Source: Bimastos eiseni (taxonomy: Eukaryota > Annelida > Clitellata > Crassiclitellata > Lumbricidae). Taken from it: a stretch of 64,000 nt of DNA. Shown here one piece after another: positions 27,143 through 41,300 of the stretch. The translations under genes and the position numbers were made by a program. The number at the start of each line of letters is the position of its first letter. Position 1 is the first letter of the stretch. Location: contig OY365809.1 of assembly GCA_959347315.1 (NCBI GenBank), forward strand, positions 7,108,853-7,172,852, written 5' to 3'. A model generated the notes under the pieces. The model saw nothing but the letters and a program-made list of their open reading frames with translations. It had not been told where the DNA came from and ran no database searches.

Positions 27143-28390
27143 CAGAGGCGTAGCTAGGATATTTTGCGCCCGAGGACAAACTACAGAATTGGCGCCCCTT
27201 GTCTAAAAATGCAATACAAGCCGCGGATGGCATGGCCTGTAATCTCATGGTGCAAAAATGTACTACAGGCCAATACCGGGTAAATTATAATAGGCCTATT
27301 ATAATTATATACAAATTAAAAGTACAATTTAAGCGTACTGCAGATAGTGTAAATAGTTAAAATATTCATATTTACAATTCTTAATTTGTTTGCCACTGTA
27401 CTACACAAAATAATAAGCAGATTACCAGTTGTTATTTTTGTTGCATAAGTCAAAGTAACTAAAAGTATCAAAACTGTATCGTTTTTACTACATACAAGTC
27501 AAATAACGCTAAACTACAGACTTATTATTTAAATCTTTTGCATTTAAACCTTAATCGCAATCGTGACCTCCAAACTTCTAAAGGCCGGTGAGTAGCTGTT
27601 AAGGAAGGTATGGTCTTGGTCCAAGATTGACAGGTAGAATATCAGGAAAGTAGTCTGGGTAAGAGTTCTTGAAAAGTTGAGATTATGTTTATAATGGAAA
27701 GCCAGAGGTGAATACGGGAGCTAGGGACAGATGATGTTGGATGACCTAATAAATAGTGTGAACAAATCTCTGAGTTTTCCAAGTTCCGATTAATAATTAC
27801 TATACCAAATTTGTGCATATTATATTGAGACCATATTCCACTTTAAGTACATGAAGCCGGTCAATATGATTTTTAAGAAAAATTTATGAAGTCTGATTAA
27901 ACCTAACATTTTTTATGTCATTTTGTCATGAATATTATGTCGTCCCTTACGTGACTTATTAATCACTGCCAGTGGAGAAGAAGGCGCCAAAATTATGCTT
28001 GACGACCTGTTTATAATGAGGATATTTTGGGGGCAGTTTGGATATATTAGCTTGCATCAAAATAAACAAAAATATTAATAGTTTTAGTCTTCATTTTGGC
28101 GCCCCGTAAATTGACGACTAACATTATAGATGTCATTTTTGTCATGAGTATCATGTCGCCCTTGTGAGCCATTAATGATCATGAATCAGTGGGGCCAGAG
28201 GGGCGCCAAAATCATGTCTGACAACCTGTTTGTAATGAGGATATTTTGTGGGCGCCAAAATTAAACCTTGCTAACTTGGTTCGGATAAAATTTTACCCAT
28301 CAAACTAAAAAATGTAATAATTTTAATAATTATTTTGGCGCCCCCTCAAAGTGGCGCCCGGGGACACATGTCCCCCTAGCTACACCTCTG
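27143..28390. mobile_element. hAT-like element with CAGAGGYGTAGCTAGG ends, nested in a GC-rich repeat
   Basis: The left end cagaggcgtagctagg and the inverted right end cagaggtgtagctagg form terminal inverted repeats with one mismatch over 16 bases. The 8 bp flanks (cgtacacg / cgcacaac) match at 5 of 8 positions, an eroded hAT-type target duplication at best. No transposase frame remains. The flanks, from cagtgttccctctaagctg (about 27103) to about 28450, look like a separate older repeat that this element split. Confidence 0.6.
27899..28340 (+). repeat. Tandem duplication inside the hAT-like element
   Basis: Two units of about 215 bp (about 27899-28115 and 28116-28340) share ordered blocks: tgtcat..tgtcatgaRtatYatgtcg, ggcgccaaaatYatg, acctgtttRtaatgaggat and attttggcgcccc. 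They have diverged clearly, so the duplication is old. Confidence 0.55.
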
Positions 28391-28502
28391 CGCACAACGG
28401 TCGTGGAGCCAGCGCACACAAGAATTTAGTTTGCACACAAAAATTCCCCCACCCCGGAAAAACAAATATTAAGGTAGATGTGAATAGAGAGCAGATGAAT
28501 AA

Positions 28503-29848
28503 GGGGTCATTGCATAATATTATTACGTAACGCTCTAGGGGTTGTGGGTGGGTGCTACAAGACGTTACGAAACGGTACGGGGTGGGGCGGGTGGCTTAGC
28601 TTAACGTTACGTAACGCCTTTCATTTTTAAACTAATTAGTAATTAATTAAAAATACTCAATCTAAGCTAAAAACCACAGATTAAGTTTTTCCTTTAGTCG
28701 TGAAGGCTCATGAACGGAACGCTTTGGCGATATGAAATTTCTACAAAACGTTCTTCTCCCAATTTCTCAGCTCACCTGAATATTTTCAGAAAGGCGGGGT
28801 TAATTTAAAACGTCATAACGAAAGCGGGGCGAAATTCAATATTCAAGTCAAGTCCGTTTGTTATGCATCAATATTACGATTGATGATGGCTTCAAGTCAA
28901 AGCAAATCAGAGTCAAGCTAAATCAAGTCTGAGCAAATGACACGACAAATCGTCTGCATTTAACTTCCGAAATGTGAAGAATTTTCGATTCGATATTAAA
29001 ACAACCGCCATTTTCAATCGCATCATCTGAAGGCGTATTAGTTAAACACCTCGTGACGACTAACATGCAAATGCGGTACTAATAAGCACAGGTGTAACAA
29101 GGTTTCGAAAAGTGGGGGGGGCATAATTTGCAAAATATTGTGCGAAGCGTCAAAAAAAATTTTTTGCCCCGCTTTTTGAATTTTTTCCCCACAAATTTGA
29201 AAAATGGGGGCACAAATTATTTTAACAAAAGTTATCTTAAAGTGCCATTGGAGAAACATAAAAAGAACCGAGTTGGGAGGCACATGGGGGCACTGAGCCC
29301 TAAAACTGAGAGGCTTTGCCCCTGAGTTTTGAAACTGGAGGGGGGGCGATGCCCCTCTGCCCCCCGCTTGTTACACCTCTGCTAGTAAGGAACACCAAAA
29401 ACGAACGGAGAGTTGTCGAGCGAAATGGCGGATCCGCTTCCTAAAGAGGTCTGGTGAAGTTGGTGATACCTGCGTTAGTTAGGCAAGACATAATCGGGAC
29501 ACACCCGCCGAGTTCAAAATTCAGTTCCAAGCGAAGCTAGGCTGTAAGGCCAGGAGGCTTGGCAAATATAAATTTACACTAAGCTAGTGTTTAGCCTCGT
29601 AGCCTACAAACGGCGGTGAAATCGAAGTTAAAACATAATATTAAATATTATCTACCATTGATGGAGGTTAAATTTAGAGACATGGGACTATTTAGGCCCA
29701 GGTAAAACTACAACGAGTTTTGTTTAAAAAAATACGTAACGCTCAGAGGGTGGGTGGGGGTCTATCGAAACGTTACGATGCGTTACAGATGGGATGGGAG
29801 GGGTCAAAACCGGCGATTTTCAGCGCTACGTAATTATGCAATGACCCC
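28503..29848. mobile_element. Harbinger-like element with TAA target duplication
   Basis: The left end ggggtcattgcataat and the inverted right end ggggtcattgcataat are identical over 16 bases, followed on both sides by tacgta and acgct-like bases. A TAA lies directly outside each end, the three-base target duplication typical of PIF/Harbinger. It encodes no recognisable transposase, so it is non-autonomous. Both arms carry a related block of about 70 bp rich in acgtaacgct and ggtggg. It is interrupted by a hAT-like MITE at 29087-29381. Confidence 0.65.
29087..29381. mobile_element. hAT-like MITE, 295 bp, nested in the Harbinger-like element
   Basis: Its ends are cacaggtgtaacaag and, inverted, cagaggtgtaacaag, with one mismatch in 15. 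The flanking 8-mers ctaataag and ctagtaag differ at one position, a good hAT-type target duplication. Inside are G-run/C-run blocks and no coding potential. Confidence 0.75.
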
Positions 29849-29999
29849 TAAAGTCACTGCATGAGTCAGTGCCAATGACCTCTGCCATAATAAATTTGGA
29901 AGTCCACGGAACTTATAGTTGCCAGAAGTGTTTGGATTTAACTCCGCAGCCACCTGGTATCCAGTGTGTCATCTCGATGAACATCCTTGGGATCACAAT

Positions 30000-31238
30000 C
30001 TGTGACGATCACTGCATGATGCTGACATCCCTAAATACGTTGAGAGTACCGAGGACTGTGGAAAAGCACATTTTAACGTTGACTTCTGTGTGCTGAGAGA
30101 CGAAAGCTATATCAGAGAACATGGAATTGTTGGAACATAACTGATCGGAAGAGTCCTTTTTCAGCATCGCTCACCCTCTGCGCAGCTCCTTCTGAGTCTT
30201 CCAAGAGGTATACTGAACGATGCATTCCTAACAAGAACCTCAAAAGTCAGAAAATTAAAGACTCATTAATGGCTCTAAACTTCAGCGGATGTCGTTACTC
30301 CCAGTAAAATAATCAGTGAAGGTGAAGCAAGACGAAAGGAATAGGTAAAAGCAGTGTTTTTTTCTGAACGTGCCGGGGGGGTGTACCGGTACCTTTTATC
30401 GATTAATAAAAAAAAAATCGTAGTTGTTCAAAATCCCTGGAATTTGATACAGAACTTTACAATTCAAATTTTTTAGTCTTAAATTTGTAAGTAAGTGTAC
30501 AGATTGCGATCATTGTGTCCTATAAAATTTATTTTATTTCGTACCCAAGTTTAGCATCACTTCTTTCGACAATACAGATGTGTTCCAACACATTTCTTCA
30601 GGAAAAAAGCACTGGCAGAAAGTATTAGAGTGCACACTGGTGTAGAGTACTTTCTTCTAATTTATTAAGTCATTGAAATTTCAAAGCACCTGGATTTGAC
30701 CAGCATCAGTTTAGTATGACTTCATAAAATTCGTCCGTTTGACGAAAAAAAAAATAAATAAAAATAAAAATTCGTCCGTTTCAGATTGCCCATTTGACAG
30801 TTTATTAAGTCTTTCTCCTGGAAGATCGACAAGACGGTGATTAGTGAATTCCAGATTCACTACATGATGTCTCAGTAGACAATTGAGATTATGAAGAGAG
30901 GTTCATTTCAACCATGATTGCCCACATATTCATGATCACCCATGGTGGTCACCCATTCATGGTCACCCATCATAACCCTTATTACATCTGATATCATCAC
31001 CAAAATCGTCATTGTACAATATGAGGACATCGAGACGACTTATAGACACAAGTCCATTCTGCAGTCAGAAGCAGCCAAGTGTAACCATGTCATCGGAGCA
31101 ACAGTCCGTGACCAGTCTTCTTCTCCAGCATTTCGAGTCCTTGAACGCATGTTCGAACGATTGGTTGGCCAACTGGCCCGGAAGCCATTCGTGGAAGAGA
31201 CAGAGGAGGGAAACTCAAACCCTCCGACGTCTCCGATG
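30000..31238. other. Downstream flank of NDST, no other gene seen
   Basis: It probably contains the NDST 3' UTR. A block near 30352-30400 (gtgccgggggggtgtaccgg) resembles a dispersed repeat end, but no partner was found in the window. Confidence 0.5.
30801..30806 (-). terminator. Candidate poly(A) signal of NDST
   Basis: AATAAA on the minus strand 433 nt past the NDST stop. Other minus-strand AATAAA sites lie at 30661 and around 30528-30538, so the true 3' end is not settled. Confidence 0.3.
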
Positions 31239-31461
31239 TCACCTCCAGTTGCTCAGCTCCTCCGTCAGCCAATCGGGAACCGGTTGTCCCAGTCTCCCAA
31301 GCAGCTTCGACAGAGCGACGTTCGGCTTGTGGTAGAAGGACTTGAGGAGTGTCTCTGACCTGGTATCCATCGGAGGATATCGTCGCCCCTTTCCACGGCC
31401 AAGGCACTTCGTCTTATCATTCCCAACTATCTGACAGAAGAAACCTTTCTTCTTATCAAAC
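31239..31461 (-). CDS. NDST: NDST coding exon 12 (last)
   Basis: Acceptor ttctgttttag|G (phase 2, split Lys). It encodes [27 protein letters not shown] and [16 protein letters not shown], then TGA at 31239-31241. It contains the disulfide cysteines and the last PAPS-contact lysine. Confidence 0.95.
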
Positions 31462-34400
31462 CTAAAACAGAAACACAACATCATCAAGTAACCCAAAACA
31501 AAACTAACCCAAGAAACATTAGTATTATTAACAGTGAGGTATGACTAAATGCATTTTTCTATTTCTATTTACTGGTAACTTTTATAAAGCTTCCTCATTA
31601 TGAAATTCAAGAGCAATGGACCCAAGAATAAGAAGCCACAGCTTAAGACACAGTAACTGTAAGACAACCACACAGAAGTTGTAATAACCCTGTGCCACTT
31701 CAATTAAAATCAGATACATCATTGGCTATTTCTTCATTGCACTTATTATGAAAGTAGGGTTGGCTAATCTCAATCTGAGGTTGAATAGCAATGTGAGAGA
31801 ACAACTTGTATGGAGAGTTGCTTCACAGAGTCTGTTCATCCGACTAGATTATAGAGAAATGCGCTACAGAATACATTGCCACACAATATTCAAACATATG
31901 AAGCTATAGGAAGCTAATGAAATTTACTTTCTCTGATTCATTCAGAAGTTTTTCAAGTGCAGTGTTTGTTATTGCTCTCTTTTCGTGTCTTTTACTCAAA
32001 CTTCTCAAGCCTCAGTAAAGTCAAATAAATAAATGCAATATCACGACAGTTTGTTTTTTGCTTTTGTACAGATCTTCTTTGAAATTTTTGTCCTGCAAAA
32101 CCTCTTGCAAAATTGCACATACAAGTCAACATTCTCGATCAATCCGTCATCAGACTATAATGACCAATCAAACATGCAATCAGTTTCTTGACTAGTGGCA
32201 TCCAGCTTTTCCTAACGAATTGTTTAAAATCGATATGCAAATGCGATGATGATGATGAATATGGCGATGATTATGGACTATGATGACGATTGTATCATAG
32301 TGATGATGATTACAAAGATCAGTGATAATAAAAATCTTAAACAATGAGACTGTCACAGCCTTACAGGAAATCGTAAGTGAAGATGCAAAGTTAAATGTTT
32401 GCTTACTTGATCAGTTTGGAGTAATCGAGGAATTGGTCGACTTCGAGAAAACTCTGAACGGTGTTCATGATTTCAATGGGATTGCTTCGAAGCATTTCTC
32501 CATCGATTATCATTAGCTGAACACAAAGTAAGTAAGTATATTATTTATTTTAAAAGAAATAAGCAAAGTGCATAGAAAATAACAGAGCAATCGAAAATGC
32601 CACAAGCATAATGTCACCTTAAAATGTAAATTGTCATCGCCTGATGCCTCTGAAAAATGCTTATCCATTCGTCACCTGCTTTTTGCTTTGCTTATGCATA
32701 AGTCAAAACTTCTTCAAAACCTCAGATCCCATCTCTACGCACATAATGCTTGGTCATTAATAGTATGGTTGCATTTTCGACTGCACATAAAAACTCTGAG
32801 CAAGTTGTCAAGAAGCAGCAAAACTTGGTACTGTCATAAATTGGGAAGCAAATGGCAGGTCCTGCAATGCATGGCTCACATCAAGCACCTTTGGTTTCAT
32901 CCATTGCAGCTCAATGACATAAATTCATTGTACTGATATCACTTAATGCCAATTATGCCGATACCAAGTATAGTCAACTTCTTAAATAGCCGATACCGAT
33001 TGTGAAGCTGATTATTTATAAATCTGATATTTTGATCTTTTCCTCTATGTAAGGATAACTGTGCAAAAAATTCATTTCAACATATTCCCTGGTCGCAGAG
33101 GGATGCCACTAGGTAAATGAGCCATTACATGGTATCGTCACATTTATCTCCCATCTTGCAAGTGGCGAGCCCACACAAATAAGAATTATTTTACATCGGC
33201 ACTGAATATTATTGGTATTGATGTGGAATATAGCTGATTATAGCCGATTGTTCTAATAATCTGTCTCATTACGAGTAGATGCATTGACATCGGCACAGCT
33301 CTAGCTTACAGCAAGGAAATCAGTGCCAACCTACATCCCATTATGGGACATAGGATCTAAGCTTATTTGACATCATCCTGCTGCACTTGACAAACTCCAT
33401 GACGATGATCGTAGCACTGACCTGTGATTGGTCATAGTGGCTAAGCCATCGCTCCACGTGCTGAGCATAAAGACCCGGATTGAGACAGCGATGTTTAATC
33501 TCTTTCAAGGAGTGGCGTGAACTCTCGTCTGCGCTCACGACCTCATAGAAAGAGTGCTCGAGTGCCACCGGATCTTCATGAGCTCTCATGTGCTGAAAAG
33601 AAACAAACAAATCTGTAAAGAAATTCAAAAGGTACCTCAATTCCTCAGTGATAAAAACAATAGCACAGACAATTAAAGTCAAGGCAAAAACACAATGTCA
33701 TATTAAAGAATGACTTCAAAACAAAAGTAAGTCGCTCATCACAAAAATTGGGAACCTTGTCTTGGGTAAGTGTAGTCAGTGAACCATGATATCGTTAAAA
33801 AAGAGTCGAACGAGGAAAGAGTTGGAGATTAGACACAAAACGTAAAAGAACCAAAAAGTCAGGACAGATTGAGCAATAAACAGCTACACACTTAAAAATA
33901 AGACAGTGACCGAGCAAATGGATAACTATTTTCAACAAAGAAAATATTAAATATATTTCATTCATAGATAGAATATCAGATGGAGAAGCGATTTATTTCA
34001 AGAGAAGAACTTTCAGATAGTTTGGTACTCAGTCTTGTCTGATGGTGAATGAACTGTATAAACTATATTAGTTAATTAATTAGCATTGGTATCGAATGCA
34101 GAAGACATTTCCACCGAAGAACTTCCAGACAATCTGTTTCATCAGTTTACTCTCTGCTTTATTTACAAATCCTTTCATGAGATAAGGATAATAATTTAAC
34201 TATTGATTAATAAGATGATAAAATACTTTACAAATCAAATGATAGGTGATCATAACTCACTTGATACCAGGAATAAGCTCTTCTTGCCGGATGAATGAGA
34301 ATGCAGATGAGTTTAGATCGCGGTAGGAGCGCAAATGCTCTTTCTGGAACCTCCTCACTGTCAAAGTAGTTGGCGCTCTTCTCGAACATAATAGGTCGAG

Positions 34401-37400
34401 TTCCATTGTCTGGAAGTGGAAAGTGTTCCATGTACCTGAACGAAAACAAAAACCACCTCACTATAATCCTTCACTAGCTTGTTTATCATTTTTCGAAACG
34501 TAACCTGTACTAAATCAAACCCCATTTGGCCAAGTAAGATTCAAATCCGATTATTTTCACTTATGGTCAGGACCAGATTATGCCTTTTTGGTGAAAGAGA
34601 CATGTCAGCACAAACAAATTGTCCATCAACTGTTTGAATACAGGTCAAACTTGCTCAACATAATAATTTGTACATTCATTTATCTATTTCTTCACCATGT
34701 TCAAAATAACCTACATCATACAGTGAGTCAGTAGTTTGAACAAATTCTAAGTCAATCCTGAATACATATTAATTAACCAATTTCAGTTGAAAATTCCAGC
34801 ACCAATGAATATTAGAAAGTACAAAATGGTCTTAATACGAACCAGTCAAGACCTCTGAAGTAATTCTTGCCATTAAAGAACTGGACTTCTTCAAAGGTGT
34901 TTGGACTCTCAAAGTTCGAAGCAACCGACGGATGCATTGAGAGGAACGTGTAGAGAGCGGTCGTTCCTATGAAAGCAAACAAAACAATGCGTTCCACGTA
35001 ATGTAAGCGTTACATTTAACAAAAATATCTGCAACATAAGCACCGTAAAAAGACTTACGTTGACTAAAGTTTTATTACCAAATACCAGCAAGAAAAAGCA
35101 CATACCCATATGTTGACATGAGTCCCTTGTGCAAGGCTCTCAAAGTGTGAAGTTTAATCAAATTACTGTTGTAATTCAGTAAAACAGCACAAACCAGATG
35201 TAAAACTTAGCATTTCTGAAATCTAAAACAGTTCTTATTAGTTAATAACCAAGTTAAAAATCAATATTTAAGGAATCAAGGAAGCAAATCATGTTGATAC
35301 AAAACCAGTTTTAAATCTAACATCAATTATTAACTGAGAAAGAATTGTGCACTAATTAATCACCAACCAGTTTTCTGTGGACCAATGACCAGAAAATGTG
35401 GCAGACGTTCACAAGTCTTCAGGTCGGACCATATCTCCAGATGTCTATGATCATCGCAAGGATTCTAAAACACCACAAATTCTATTATTATTATCATTAC
35501 AATGATTTATAATAATAATAATCTCCATGCTAACTATAAACTGCCCCATCTAAGGACAGAAATGAAATACAGAAGATAAGGCCAAGTCAAGATTTAACAG
35601 TTTAATGACAATACATGTCATTAAAATGTTAAGAATTCAACAAATGCCAAATTTCATATTCAAATGTCGATGCTGATCAAAAACAAACATCAACCATAAC
35701 AACACAAAATTCTCTATATCCACAACTCAAATTCTGTATTTGCGACTCAAATCTTCTGCAACTCACGAGTCATATTGCAGACATCAAATTCAGATAAATC
35801 AGACACAAAACTTGACCTAAAAGAGTCGGCGCAGACTCGGCCAGATTAACAAGACAAATGTCCCATCGGCTCAGAATGTACCTCGGTCGCGAGAAAGCCG
35901 TACTCATCTATGCTACATTCACTGCCACACAAATCAATGAGGAGAATTTTCATTAACGAATACTGATGGAACTTTGAAGCAAACACGGAATGAAAGTGAT
36001 GGAGTACAATGTTTTATTTATCATCAGAACAATCAACCCTGTGTCATACACACATTTGTCGCCTGTTGGATGTCAATGAAAGTTTCATGAGCAGAAGTGC
36101 CGACAATTGCCTGCTCTCCTATTAAAATACGGACCGGCCGTTTCTTCTCTTCTGTAGAAAGGTCATGCTAATAATAGAGCCGTTCACAAGCTACTTCAAA
36201 TGTTCCTGAAAAGAAAGGCCTTGATGAAAGAACCTTTTGATCCAGTGTACAACAAACAACACATTTTTTAACCTTCCAACTTCTGTTTTATTTGCATTAT
36301 TCCACTTCACTACGTATTCGTGGAAAAGTATGTTTATATTAATTTAATTCATCTAGTTCATCTGGTACTGCTTTTAGCTTCAGAGATATATTTCATTGAT
36401 ACTATTTTTAAAAAATTATTTATAGAATAACATCACAATTCAATAAGAACGGCTATTTTCATATGATTTATGTAGTTTCCTTATACATTAACTTACAACC
36501 TTTGACCCATAGCTAACTAACACTGTCGTAATTTTATTTTTCAATACTTTTGTTGCACTGCACTGTCAGTGGTTTCATCATTATATTCATTGTCAACATC
36601 GCTAATATTAGCATCAGCATTTCCATCATTATCATTATTATGTTAATCACTCCCAAAGGCGTCTGTTGCCTCTGTTGCTACATGTACCATTGCATTGCCT
36701 AAGTGGTGTAAAAGCCGTAATGCATAAACAACCACATTAAAATGTACAAATACAAATTCACTGCATAAGGCTCACTGAAAGCAAGAGAAAAGATTAAACC
36801 TTCAGACATAATGACTAAATGATGATCTGCTGGCTGTGATGATTGGTGGATGGCAGATGATAGGGGCACCATTACTTTAGGACCAGTCATGGTATGCCGG
36901 CTTACTCTAATGCTGGTCCAAGGTTTTGGAATTCGTTACCATACGGCAATCCTTAGTTTCTTTTCGATCTCGACCTAAACTGTTTTTATTTACCCTTACC
37001 TATCCTCCTCTGCAGACTGCCTTTCTGCCTCTTAGGACTGACCCTTGGATTTGACCTCATTTCGGATTTGTTTTGATGCACTGTTGGTTGATGCCCTGTG
37101 CGTTATTATGTCGGTGCCATAGAAGTCGTCATAGTCATAGTCATGCTACGATAAGCTGCAATTACTAAACTGATGATGATGATGCAGATGATAGTGATGA
37201 TGGTGCGGTGATGGTGAAGTTGATGAAAAAGGAGCAGAGAAGAAGATTTATCCGATAGAGAAATGATAATAAAAGCGACGAACATAGGGCAAAACTGGAT
37301 GACACAAATAATAAGGAATATAGGGTGACTAAAAAAGTCTAATACACTAGAGCCTTGATGTAACACAAATTCCGACATATGATACTACTCAAGGACTTGG

Positions 37401-37884
37401 AGCAAAACATTGTCAAGTGTTAGACAATGACCTCATTTAGGTTGAAAGGCTGCCTACTAAAATCACATGGAACTAATGTACAATTGTCCTCCTTCACCTT
37501 CCTATACTCCATCTTATCTTAAGGCACTCTGTGTATCGATTGGTCTCATCATCATTATCTGGCAATACATCTCTCACTCTGCCACGCAAGGTGACCGTGT
37601 AATCTCACTCATCCAAATTCTCATAGTCCATGAAATATAGATCTACTGTGATGGGCTAATCTTCAGGAATAGGTTGCTTAGCAACCTACGACCTCCTCGA
37701 CCTCTTTTTCGTAAGCGATTGAAAACCATTCTGTTTGCCATGGATTTGTGTATAATAGTGTTATAAATTGTCAGGATGTGAGCTTCTCTTGAAGTGGTGG
37801 TGCATCAAATATTTGAGATAGCAATTACAACATTACAGTGTGTTTTTAATACGGTTAAGAAAGACAATAATACTAATAATAATG

Positions 37885-37918
<34 letters not shown>

Positions 37919-38315
37919 TGATGACACAATGATAATAATAAAAATGATATTAATAAAGACAATATAGACAATAATAATATTATTATTATTATTATATTAT
38001 TTTTATGTGATCAACATAATTGAACTTTGTGTTGGATTTGGGACGAAAGCTGACCGATGTGACCCAAGACACACTCGAGACAAGCTACCTATTCCAAAGA
38101 CTCTTGGTAGCGATCCAGCGAGGGAACGCCATCTGTTTTTCGTCAACACTACCATGCTAAATAATAACAATAATAATAATAATAATAAAATAATAATAAT
38201 AATATTATAATAATAATAATAACAACAATAACAATAACAATAATCAAAACATAATAATGATGATAATCACAATCATAGTAAATAATAATAATAATAATAA
38301 CAATAAAAATAACAA

Positions 38316-38368
<53 letters not shown>

Positions 38369-41300
38369 GCTTTTCAGGGCACTATGTCAAGATTACAATC
38401 CACTGACAAGTGGCAACCCAAATGGCCTGATGACAGATCCGTTGGCAATGTCAATGATGAATAATAGGCTACTATATGTGACATAATAATAATGATAATG
38501 ATAACAATAACAATAATAATAATAATGATAATACCAGTGCCTTTCTGTTGCCATCCAGTGCTTGAACGCAATCTCTTGTAACTGAACTTCTGGCATTCAG
38601 CTCAACATCAACAAAGACCAGTAGTTCCCCCAGAACAATGCTATTCATAATTTTGTCAAACCTGAGGATTACATATACCTCTGATAAAGAACAATAATAT
38701 GAATCAAAGAAAATTGCGTCTTCTTACACGCCAGATGGGTGTTCGTTCATTGGGGTAGAGGGTGAAGTAGATGTTGGCGAGTTTCATGGGCGCCACAGTC
38801 TGCAGTCGAAGATTCGTCCAGCACTGCAGGAATTTGAAGACACTTTCAAACGTGTAGAGACCGAGTCTATCGTTGCCGTAGTTCGACAGATGAGTCATAA
38901 AAACGCTTATCTGGACAGAAATAGACAACAAAAACTCATATGCAACAATCACCATGAACTGGAGATATAGTTTCAACACCCAACTCTGCATAAGAAACTG
39001 AACTGGCTGAATGCTACGTGTGTGTGTAAGGGCCGGACAGTGAGAACATTTCCAGTTATCTGAGAATCAATTGCTAAAAGATGACAATACTAGGTCAAGC
39101 AGTGACGAAATTCTACAGTGTCTACATGGTGACAAGGCACTCACAAGTAGGAGAAGCCATATCTGAAAGCACCATAGTACTGGAGCTTTCGAATCGAACA
39201 ATTAATTAATTTTATTAACACTTTAGATATTAGCCCACTGGACTTGCAAGATCTTTCAAAAGAAGTGCAAGCAGCAATGTGTTTTATACTTGAAAACCCT
39301 TTATTGTGGATTGTTCAGTTCCAAAGGGTGCACTACAAACCAAACCCCAGACTCAGCAGAGTTGGACCGCTGTGACATCAGGGTCTGTTCTACATCACGG
39401 AAGTTGGGCATTGGAGCATCTCCAAGTAGGTATCTTGGAAGACATGTATAACTACTCTCAATGACAGGGTCGTACCGAGCTACAATTGCGCCCTATGCTT
39501 AGCATCAATCTGTCGCTCCCACATTTGAAAATAGTGCATTTTATGGAATAATAAGTTATTCCATCCTGAACTTTGCGCCCTTTCCACATTTGCGCGCGCC
39601 TGGGCCATGGCCCCGCTGGCCCCCCTCGGTACGGCCCTGCTCAGTGAATCAAAACTTTGCCCCTAAAATTCAAAATGTAAGTAAGTCTCCACCAACCTGG
39701 TTGTAGAGGATGATCTGGAAAAGATCTCCACCTCGAATACTCATATCGAGCTTCTCGCGACCTCCTGGAAACTTATTTATGAAGATCGTGTGGGTGAAGA
39801 GACCACACGTCTGCCGTGGTAAAACCTAGCAAAACATCACAAATGCAGATCTGGCTCTATATATATCACTAAACTGGTGCTCATTTTAAACGTCTTGTGT
39901 TACATGCAGAATGAAAAGACAGAAGATATGTCTGAGTCAAGATATAATGGACAGAAGACAACACAGGAGAGAAGTCATGATACTACACTGGTTAGACATG
40001 CTTCTATAGCAAAACCACAGATCTAGAGTTGTGTGCATGTATGTATGTATGTCCATACATAAATATATAGTTTGCAAGTGTATGCCCATGCAGTGTGGAT
40101 TTGCTAACACGCTTCAGGGCAATGCACTGTTCTGCCTAAAGCGAAGTGATGTCATGTCCCCATGCATTTATGCATGCAATCATGCTTGTATGTATGTATG
40201 TATATAAGTATGTATGGGGAGCTCATGTGTATTCATGAGTGTATGTATGTATTCATGCGTGTATGTATGTATTCATGCGTGTATGTATGTATTCATGCGT
40301 GTATGTATGTATTCATGCGTGTATGTATGTATTCATGCGTGTATGTATGTATTCATGCGTGTATGTATGTATTCATGCATGTATGTATGTATTCATGCGT
40401 GTATGTATGTATTCATGCATGTATGTAACTCTTTGTAAAGATGAATGAATTTAGTTAGATAATAGTTTTGTTTTGCATCCGTCTGTTAAGAGCACAATCT
40501 GATTAGCGCGTTGTGTCGTACAGTTTATCCCCAACAACAGAGTGTTAATGGGTCTGTAATGTATACGAGGTGTGAATAGTGCATTATTGGCTTAATTTCA
40601 TCTCTACACGAAAATTATGTCACATAAAATTTTGTTTTTTCTTTAGCCACTCATTTCATCTGCCTGAATGCTGTTTCTCCATTTGCAGTGAAGTAAATGT
40701 CTTCACACACAAAAGTACCCGTTGTTCATTACAGTAAAATACTGTAGGCATGTAGCAAGTAGAAAGTGACCAGTACACCAGACATATGCACATATGAACA
40801 TATGAACATATGCACATATGAACTGTACATTGAACAACTCTAAGTGCAAACGAAGTACTAACCAACCATTATATAATAGACATTAGTAGTAAGCAAAGGT
40901 AGTAAATATTGAGGGTACATAGGAAGTACAACACAATGAAACAGACCAGTACAATACACACATAAGAACTGACCATATAATGAACAACTACAGTTATGGA
41001 CAGAACTATAGTTATGGACAGAACTATAGTTATGGACAGTAGTAATCAGCAAATGCAATTTACAAGTGGATCACTTCAATGGCCAATAACAACAGATGAT
41101 TCTGATTCTGAGTGTGGGTTGACTGACCATGATGTCCCTGTGGATGAATCCTCGTCTATGTCTCGCTGGTCGGAGGTGAGGATATTCCTCGGTGCTGGTC
41201 ACCTTCACGTGCCAGACGCTCTTCCAGGCCTCGTAGAGCTCCTCATGGACGGGGTAGACGCCCGAGTGATGGGGCGCCACAGCGTAGCTTTGATTGACAG

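Noticed and set aside
40162..40448. Frames of MYVCIHAC repeats
   Set aside because: A product of the 20-bp minisatellite; the same text appears in all three plus frames.
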